From the NCBI GenBank assembly GCA_036378535.1, contig DASUWH010000032.1, positions 34,952-98,951 on the forward strand: a DNA stretch of 64,000 bases, given 5' to 3'. Below the pieces are notes generated by a model, which made no database searches, had not been told where the DNA came from, and saw nothing but the letters and a program-made list of their open reading frames with translations. The DNA comes from Gp1-AA122 sp036378535 (GTDB lineage Bacteria; Acidobacteriota; Terriglobia; Terriglobales; Acidobacteriaceae). This document shows positions 7,716 to 15,600 of this stretch, one piece after another (position 1 is the stretch's first letter; the number at the start of each line of letters is the position of its first letter). A program made the position numbers and the translations under genes.

Positions 7716-8969
7716 ATGAGACACGGGCGCATCTCTTATGTCTTCGGCATTTTTGCTTTGATCGCGATGCGGCTGGGAACGAACATCGTCGCGGAACCTC
7801 CGCAACTATCGCCCACCTCCCCAGTTCCACGCGCCATCGATCTGAAATCTAGCGACGGCACGCCGCTGAAGGCCACTTACTTTTCCGCGGCTAAGCCTCG
7901 CCCAGGAGTGTTGCTGCTGCACCAGAGCAACCGCGACCGCAAATCGTGGGACGGCGTAGCAGCGCATTTTGCAGCTGCAGGCTTCAACACGCTCACGCTC
8001 GATCTGCGCGGTTATGGCGAAAGCGGTGGCAACCGTGGTGATTTCAAGCGCATGCCTGAAGATGTTGATAGAGCGCTGGAGTTCTTGATGTCGCAGCCCG
8101 GAGTAGACGCACATGTGATTGGCTGCGGTGGAGCAGGATGGCTCGGCGTTACCTACTGTGTAGAGGCGGCGCGCCGACATCCTCAGGAGGTAAAGTCACT
8201 CGTCTTGATGTCGGGGGAAACTGGTCGTGATGGCCTGCAATTCTTGCAGCAGACGCCGGAATTGCCTGAGATGTTCGTGTTCTCGGACCAGGACGAATAT
8301 CCGCCGACGCAAGACGCCATGAAGTTGCTTTACGTCACGGCGTCCAGTGCCAGCAAGAGACTGGTGCACTACTCGGCTGCAGAGGATGCCCCCTGGCTGT
8401 GGTATGAGACATCCGATCCCAGCAAAGTTCCCGCCAAAGGCGCCCACGGAACGGATCTGTTTCAGTCGCATCCCGAGCTCTCCGGGATCATCGTGCAATG
8501 GTTTGTCACCACATTAATAAAGATGCCAGGTCACGCGCCAGCCGACAGCTTGGCAGCGGCGTCGATCCTGAACGAACTTCAGACGCCTGGCGGAGCGGTG
8601 CAAGTTAAGAAACTGCTGTTAGACGCTCGAAAAAGAGACGCGCAGGCGCAGTTGTGGCCGGAGGCGGTGGTGGACATCATCGGCGAGGATTACCAGCGCG
8701 TCGGAGATATCAAGAATGCGATTGAGATTTTCCAGCTTAACCTCCTGGCATATCCGGACTCTGCTGACGCGCACTGCAACCTTGCAGACGCATATTTGGC
8801 GGACGGGCAGAAGGACCTTGCCCGGCAATATGCTGAGCAGGCACTGGTCCTGCTGGACTCGCACAAGGCACCTTTATCGTCGTGGTCCGATACCGATCAA
8901 AGGCGGGGCGAGATCCGCCGCAGCATAGAGCAGACGCTAACGCAAGCAGCCAAGGTGCCCCCGCATTGA
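7716..8969 (+). CDS. Secreted alpha/beta-hydrolase-fold protein with C-terminal TPRs, nucleophile apparently missing
   Basis: A 417-residue protein with an N-terminal signal peptide (about 1-26), an alpha/beta-hydrolase fold of the dienelactone-hydrolase/lysophospholipase type (about 45-275) and two or three TPR-like helical repeats (about 310-390). Fold landmarks are GVLLLHQSN (oxyanion strand), LDLRGYGESGG near 105, an acid D191 in VFSDQDE and H244 in KGAHGTD. At the nucleophile elbow the sequence is IGCGGAG, with Gly at 138 where G-x-S-x-G requires Ser or Cys. Hydrolase activity is therefore doubtful. A GAGGGG ribosome-binding site precedes the ATG. It could be a binding or scaffold protein. 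Confidence 0.8.
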   Translation: MRHGRISYVFGIFALIAMRLGTNIVAEPPQLSPTSPVPRAIDLKSSDGTPLKATYFSAAKPRPGVLLLHQSNRDRKSWDGVAAHFAAAGFNTLTLDLRGYGESGGNRGDFKRMPEDVDRALEFLMSQPGVDAHVIGCGGAGWLGVTYCVEAARRHPQEVKSLVLMSGETGRDGLQFLQQTPELPEMFVFSDQDEYPPTQDAMKLLYVTASSASKRLVHYSAAEDAPWLWYETSDPSKVPAKGAHGTDLFQSHPELSGIIVQWFVTTLIKMPGHAPADSLAAASILNELQTPGGAVQVKKLLLDARKRDAQAQLWPEAVVDIIGEDYQRVGDIKNAIEIFQLNLLAYPDSADAHCNLADAYLADGQKDLARQYAEQALVLLDSHKAPLSSWSDTDQRRGEIRRSIEQTLTQAAKVPPH

Positions 8970-9540
8970 GGTTCCGAGGTTGCTGGAACCAGTTGGATAA
9001 GCTTGCGCCTCACCAGGGCGGCCCGATATCTATCCGACCCGCCCGCCATTGCCCAACTCCTCGGGCTCGGCGATTGGCTGATATCGAAAGTCATGGTGAG
9101 CCTTGATCGCGCTCGCGATGTGATCGACCTCGTCGAGCCCACGGTGGGCTGGTAGAACCCGCAATCCTCGGTGAATACCTCGTCGATGGCCGCGCGTCGG
9201 CCCGCAGGCGCCCGATGATCCGAGTGATAGTTTTCAAGTCGGATGGGCAACGTTCAGAACTCGTCGCCAACAGCGGGTGACCCTTCTGAGGTCGCAGCAC
9301 CCGCAGCAATAGCAAGGAAATTGGGTTGGGAGCCGTGTTGGCATCTGGTGGCACCGATACGGAGGTGCTAAAATCCGGCTGAAAATGCTGGCCAAACTCG
9401 AACGACAGGCGAAAAGTTGCAGAAAAAGGACCTCCTGCTAAGGGTGAAAGACGAGGTATACTGCTCGCAATCTGTCGGTTCTGGCTTGGACGGGCGCGAC
9501 ACTTCAAATCCCCCCCATCGTCCAGGTTTAGGGACAGCTC
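8970..9540. other. Intergenic region upstream of Ser/Thr kinase gene
   Basis: These 571 bp hold no gene I can support. An open frame on the plus strand (about 8997-9155, ending in TAG) and a minus-strand frame both lack recognisable domains and ribosome-binding sites, so they could be gene debris. A TATACT hexamer at 9457-9462 could be the -10 of a promoter for the kinase gene, but the -35 match is poor. Confidence 0.4.
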
Positions 9541-12500
9541 ATGCAATATCCGAAGGACGGTCCAATCAATCGGCAAAATATTCCTGACGCCTTAGAGAAT
9601 TCTTCCGCGGCTGTGGTTAACAAGAAAGCTGCTGATGAAGCGCGTACTCCACTTTCATCCCCTCCTACCCTGCCGGACTCGCCCGCGAGCGCAGCATTGC
9701 CGACCATGATCGAGATGCCAGACTCTTCTGCCGCAGAGGCAGCCACATCCATCGATGTCGCCACCGGTTCCAGCAACGCGAAACAAGTGGCGGAACGGTC
9801 ATCAAGCCTGGGGCCAGGCGGCGGCATCCTGCTGCAGACAGGCGCTCTGCTCGGGAATCGTTACGAGATTATCCAACTTCTGGGCGAAGGGGGAATGGGC
9901 GCGGTTTACAAGGCCCGGGACCGTGAACTGGAACGGGTTATCGCCCTGAAGGTCATTCGGCCTGACTTGGCCGGACATCCTGAGATTTTGCAGCGTTTCA
10001 AACAAGAACTGATTCTGGCGCGACAGGTTACGGATACCAACATCATTCGCATCTTCGACCTGGGCGAAGCCGGCGGGATCAAGTTCATCACCATGGAATT
10101 CGTCGAGGGCGAAACGCTTCACCACATGTTGCGCACGCGAGGCAAGCTCCCGGTGGAAGAGGTGGTGAACACTCTGGAGCAGATTCTGAGCGGTTTGCGC
10201 GCCTCGCATAAAGCAGGCGTGATCCACCGTGATCTCAAGCCCGGCAACATCATGCGGGACACTCAGGGTCGAATCGTGATTATGGATTTCGGCCTGGCGC
10301 GTTCGTTGGAAGGCGACGGAATGACCAAAACCGGCGCCATGCTGGGCACGATGGAATACATGTCTCCCGAACAGGCCTTAGGGATGGAACTCGATGCCCG
10401 GTCGGATTTATTTACTTTGGGGTTGATCTGCTACGAACTGCTGACCGGCAAAATGCCGTTTCATGCCGACAGCGCGGTGGCCAGCTTGCTGCGGCGCACC
10501 AAAGAGCGGGCGGTTCCGATGACGGATCACGATCGCGAGATTCCGGGAGTTCTGAGCAACATCATCAGCAAATGCCTCGAGCGGGATCCGGCACTGCGCT
10601 ATCAAAGTGCGCAAGCCACTCTGGATGATCTTCATGCATGGCAGGGGAAAAACGAGAAGACTCGGATTTCGGCGTCTTCGAGCGCACTTCTTTTTAACCG
10701 GCTGCGTGAGGTGTCCTGGGGCCGAGCGAGTCTGGCGTTGGTCGCGGTAGCTCTGGCTTTGGTGCTGGTCTGGTACGTGGGCAGAAGCCGAATGACCAGC
10801 CAGTCGCAACATGCTCCGGTCTCGGTGTTAGTGGCCGACTTTCAGAACGGCACCTCCGACCCAGTTTTCGACGGAAGCCTGGAACCCTCCTTTAATCTGG
10901 CGTTGGAAGGGGCATCTTTTATTAATGCGTTCAGCCGGGGCGATGCCCACAAAGCGGCCGCCGAACTGAAGCCCGGAACGGCCAGCATGGATGAAGAACT
11001 GGCAAGGCTGGTCGCACAACGGGAGGGCGTCGGCATCGTGGTAAGCGGCTCAATCCTTCCCGGCAGCAAAGGCTACAAGATTACCGCGAGGGCGGTGGAT
11101 GCAGTCAGCGGCAAAATTCTGTTTTCGGATGACGCCTCGGTGCAGAACAAGGACGAGGTGCTGCACTCGGTAGGTGTTCTAGCGGCTGAAGTGCGTAAGG
11201 CTCTGGGCGATTCCACCCCAGAATCGGCGCAGCTTCTGGAAACGGCAACCTACAGCTCGACTTCACTGGAAGCCACGCGTGAATTCGCGATAGCCCAGGG
11301 CTTGCAGTACACGGGTAAATGGGACGAGGCGGTGATCCATTTTCAGCGCGCCATCGATTTGGATCCGAATATGGGACGCGCTTACGCGGCATTGGGCACG
11401 GCCAAATTCAATCTCGGTCAGGTGCAGGAAGCCGAACAGTACTATCAGAAAGCGATGTCTCATATCGACCGGATGAGCGATCGGGAAAAGTACCGCACCC
11501 GCGCCGAATACTTCCTGGTCAAGCACAAGCCGGAGTCCGCGATTCAGGAATACAACAAGCTCCTTCAGCAATTTCCGTCTGACACGTCGGCGCACACGAA
11601 TCTCTCATTCGCATACTTCCTGCAGCGGAACATGCCGATGGCCTTGGAAGAGGCTCGTCGCTCCATGGAGTACTCAGGGAAATCTTTGGTCGAGCGCAAC
11701 AATCTGGCGATTGCCAGTATGTATGCCGGCGACTTCGCCGCGGCCGAGAAGGAAGCCCGCACGGTGATGGCGCAGCAGCCAACCTATGTGAGCCCGTATT
11801 CGACCGAGGCTGAAGCCCAGATCGGTCAGGGCCGGCTCGAGGATGCCAGAAACACCTATGCCAAGCTGGCCGCGGTCAGTCCTCGGGGCAGTTCGATGGC
11901 AAGTCTGGGGCTTGCGGACGTTTTGCTCTATGAAGGGCGGGCACGCGAAGCGATCGCCATTCTGCAGCCGGGTATCACGACCGATATAAGTAGCAAAGAT
12001 GCCAATGCTGCGGCTGCCAAAGCGATTGCGCTGGCTCAGGCGCAGTTATTAGCCGGCCAGAATTCGGAAGCTGCCACTTCCGCTGATCACGCGCTCGCTC
12101 TTGATAAGGAGCCTTGGGTGTTACACGCTGCTGGCAGCATTTATGCCGACGCGGGCAAATTGGACAAGGCAGCGAAACTCGCTTCGGAGATGTCTTCTTC
12201 CATCGATCCGGACCCGCAGCTGTACGGCAAACTGCTGGAAGGCGAGATCGCTTTGGAGCGCAAGGATGCCAGAAAGGCGATTGCGCTGCTGACCGAAGCG
12301 CAGAAGATGTCCGACAGCTGGTTGGGACATTTCTTATTGGCCAGAGCTTATCTGGAAGCGGGTGCTTTCCCCGAGGCCGATGGCGAGATCGAAGCCTGCA
12401 TCAAGCGTAAGGGAGAGGCGTCCGCGCTGTATTTGGATGAAGCTCCTACGTTTCGCGTGCTTCCGCCGGCATACTACTATCTTGCGCGCATCCAGGAAGG

Positions 12501-12609
12501 CTTAAAGAGTCCTGCCGCCGCACAATCGTACCGCACCTTCATTTCGATGCAGGAAAAGGGCACCAGCTCACTATTATCCGATGCCCGAAAACGTGCATCC
12601 AGCCTGTAA
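9541..12609 (+). CDS. Transmembrane Ser/Thr protein kinase with TolB-like and TPR extracytoplasmic region
   Basis: A 1022-residue PASTA-less bacterial Ser/Thr kinase. An Ala/Ser/Pro-rich N-terminus (1-100) precedes a Hanks-type kinase domain (about 103-370) with GEGGMG near 115, catalytic Lys in IALKVI near 137, HRDLKPGNI near 228, DFG near 248 and an APE-like MSPEQA. A single TM helix spans about 397-415. Outside the membrane is a TolB/CsgG-like segment (SVLVADFQNGTSDPVF onward, about 425-560), then a long array of TPR helices to the end. All catalytic residues are present. The architecture (kinase-TM-TolB-like-TPR) is common in Acidobacteria and suggests a signal receptor. It converges with the giant secreted protein gene, leaving only 9 bp between the stops. 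Confidence 0.92.
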   Translation: MQYPKDGPINRQNIPDALENSSAAVVNKKAADEARTPLSSPPTLPDSPASAALPTMIEMPDSSAAEAATSIDVATGSSNAKQVAERSSSLGPGGGILLQTGALLGNRYEIIQLLGEGGMGAVYKARDRELERVIALKVIRPDLAGHPEILQRFKQELILARQVTDTNIIRIFDLGEAGGIKFITMEFVEGETLHHMLRTRGKLPVEEVVNTLEQILSGLRASHKAGVIHRDLKPGNIMRDTQGRIVIMDFGLARSLEGDGMTKTGAMLGTMEYMSPEQALGMELDARSDLFTLGLICYELLTGKMPFHADSAVASLLRRTKERAVPMTDHDREIPGVLSNIISKCLERDPALRYQSAQATLDDLHAWQGKNEKTRISASSSALLFNRLREVSWGRASLALVAVALALVLVWYVGRSRMTSQSQHAPVSVLVADFQNGTSDPVFDGSLEPSFNLALEGASFINAFSRGDAHKAAAELKPGTASMDEELARLVAQREGVGIVVSGSILPGSKGYKITARAVDAVSGKILFSDDASVQNKDEVLHSVGVLAAEVRKALGDSTPESAQLLETATYSSTSLEATREFAIAQGLQYTGKWDEAVIHFQRAIDLDPNMGRAYAALGTAKFNLGQVQEAEQYYQKAMSHIDRMSDREKYRTRAEYFLVKHKPESAIQEYNKLLQQFPSDTSAHTNLSFAYFLQRNMPMALEEARRSMEYSGKSLVERNNLAIASMYAGDFAAAEKEARTVMAQQPTYVSPYSTEAEAQIGQGRLEDARNTYAKLAAVSPRGSSMASLGLADVLLYEGRAREAIAILQPGITTDISSKDANAAAAKAIALAQAQLLAGQNSEAATSADHALALDKEPWVLHAAGSIYADAGKLDKAAKLASEMSSSIDPDPQLYGKLLEGEIALERKDARKAIALLTEAQKMSDSWLGHFLLARAYLEAGAFPEADGEIEACIKRKGEASALYLDEAPTFRVLPPAYYYLARIQEGLKSPAAAQSYRTFISMQEKGTSSLLSDARKRASSL

Positions 12610-12618
12610 CAATCTCCA

Positions 12619-15600
12619 CTACTGTAGTTGCAGACTCGTCAATTTGGGCGTGCTGCCGTCGTTCAGTTGAACTGAGAGCGTGAAGCAACCTCGACCATAC
12701 GGATCCGCCGAGGAAGTATCCCAGTTGAAGATAAATTGCCCGCTGCTATAGCGAAACGTGCTGTTGCCAGCTGCTCCTGCAATAGGCGAGTACAGCAGAA
12801 TGGAATTGGTTGAAGTCGCAATCGGACACACGCCGCTGGCCGGAGGCGCACCGGTGAAGTAGGCGACCATCAGAGTAAGCGATTTGGTGCTCGAGATGAG
12901 ATTGCCATTCACGTCGGTCAGCTGCCACTTCGCCGGAAGAACCTTGCCGAAATTAAAAGCGCCGGAATAGCTGCCAGCCGGTCCCAATGGTGTCAGGAAC
13001 CCAATGAACTTGTACTGTACTTGCTGCTGAGAAACGGTCCCGCTACTCCCGTTGAAATTAGCGTCTCCCCCGTACGCCGCCGTAATGGCGTCGTTACCCA
13101 CCGATTTCGGCGTGATCGTACAGCTGCCTTTGCCTGAGGAAAGAGTGGCCGAACAGCTTACGCCGGTGCTGTCGGTCACGTTCACAGTTCCGGTGGGGGT
13201 TCCTGTGGCCGGTGCATTGGCGCTGACTGTGAAATTGACGGTGATTGTTTGGTTCAACAGAGACGGGTTTGGCGACGACGTGACGGTGGCTGTCGTGTTG
13301 CCTTTGTTCACCAGTTCCGAGACCTGATTGCTGCTGCCGGTAAAGTTGCTATCGCCAGCATAGCTGGCGGAAATGGTGTCTGCTCCCGGTTTGCCGGGTA
13401 GCAGAGAACATTGTCCCGTTCCGCTGGAGAGAGTGGCCGTGCAGGAAGCGCCCGTGCTGTCGGAAACCGCCACCGAGCCAGTAGGAGCACCACCAAAGGC
13501 GCCGCTTACGGTGACTCCGACGACTACGGCCTGTCCAACGACCGACGGGTTGGGCGAAGCCGAGACCGTCAAACTCGTACCCGCCTTGTTCACCGTCTGA
13601 CTCGCCACACCCGAGCTACCGTTGAAATTGCTGTCCCCGGCATAGGTTGCCGTGAAATTGCGCGTACCGGCAACCAGGGGATTCACCTGGCATGAGCCTT
13701 TGCCTGACACGAGAGTGACATTGCAGGTCGCACCAGCATTATCGCTTACCGTAACCGTGCCCGTGGGTGTTCCCGAGAATGCAGGTGCAACGTTGACATT
13801 AACGGTGACACCTTGCCCCACCGATGACGGATTCGGCGAAGAACTCGCCGAGGTGGTGGTATTCGCCTTGCCGATGGTGATCGATCCGCTCGCAGGCGAA
13901 GTGCTGCCGGTGTAATTACTGTCTCCGGAATAGACTCCCGTCAGAGAACTGGAGCCGGGACCGCCCACAACCAGCAAACAAGTACCCGAGCCACTGCTGA
14001 GCGTTCCCGTGCAGCTACCTCCGGTAGCATTGGTAACCGCCACGGTTCCGGTTGGAACGGGATTTCCCGAACTCGGTGTATTGGCGCTGACCGAGAAGTT
14101 GGCGGTGATGGTCTGACCACTGACCACATTCGTTTGCGAGCTGTTGACGCCAGTCGAGGTTCCCGCCTGTGTCACCTGTAGACCAGCCGTTCCGAAGCTT
14201 CCGGCATAGTTGGTATTCCCGGGATATTTCGCGGTCAGGGTCTTGTTGCCGGGGGTCGTCGGATTAAGGCTGCAACTGCCCGCGCCTGAACTTAGCGGTC
14301 CGCTGCACGTGTCTCCGGTTCCATCGTCCACGGTGACCGTGCCCGTCGGCGTGCCCGAGCTGCCCACGGCAGACACAATGAAATTCATGGTGATTGGTTG
14401 CCCGACAACCGCGCTGGCAGAAGCCGGGGTTAAGGTTGTCGCTGTGCCGGTTTGATTTACCTGTAGGGTCGTGGTTCCGGAACTTGAGTTGTAATTACTA
14501 TCCCCGCTGTAGGTGGCGGTCAGAGTATCGGCTCCGACACTCTTCGGCGTCAGCTGGCAGTTACCGGTTCCACCCGAAAGGGTCAGGTTGCAACTCGCTC
14601 CGGTACTGTCAGTCACAGACGCCGTTCCGGTCGGCGTACCACTAACCGAGCTGGAGACAATCACGGAAGCGGTCACGGCGGCGCCGAACAAAGCAGGATT
14701 GGGTGAAGCAATAACGCTCACCGAAGTGTTCTCTGTAAAAGTTACGGAGAGGTTCTGATTGGCAGTTTGCGCCGGTGGTCCGGGATCGGACACCGAAACG
14801 GTGAAGTTGTATGAGCCGGGAGTCGCACTTTGCGGATTGGGCACTGACAACGTACCCGAATTTGGATCGAGTGAAAGGAACGACGGCAGGCCGGTTGCCG
14901 ACCAGGTGTAATGTGCCCCAGTTCCTCCGCTCGTCTGCAAAACCTGGCTATATGGTTGGCCAACCAGACCGTTTGGCAGGGAAGTAGTCGTGATTACGAG
15001 CGGTGCTACCACCTTCAAGCTCAAGACGCGGCTGATCGTGCTCGGAACCGTTGCCGAATCCGTAACCTGAACGGTGAGGTTGTAGGACCCAGTGGCGGGC
15101 AGCGTACCGCTGATAGCTCCCGTCGATCCGTTAATCGTCAGCCCGGTAGACGGATCTGTCAGCGTGGGATTCCCATTGCCATCGAGGAACGTGAAACTGT
15201 ATGGCGCGACACCGCCGAAGGTGTTCACGCTCGTGTTGTAGGACTGGCTGGCAAAGCCCGCCGGCAGCGCTCCGGACAAGATGGTCAGGGTCGCAGGTGG
15301 ATTCGCAGTTCCGGTATTCGCCGCATGGGCGACGACGACTGGAGTGGTGGCAGTGATTAAGGTTTGCAGGTCACTTGCACTCAGGTTCGACCGCAGAATG
15401 ATAAATCCGGTCTCGCCAGGTGCGAGGGTGATGGTCGCATTCGACGTGTTCGGATCGAACGCCACTGGATTTCCGAGAATCCCGGTATTGGTGAGGATCG
15501 ATGGAACCACATTCACGCCGGTGACAAAGTTGTTGAGGATCGCCAGATTGCAGGTGTTCTGCGGATCTTGTGTTGGCGTCAGGTACTGTTTCGCCAGCAT

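Noticed and set aside
9091..9576. 161-codon minus-strand ORF upstream of the kinase
   Set aside because: It overlaps the kinase start, lacks a ribosome-binding site and shows no family motif.
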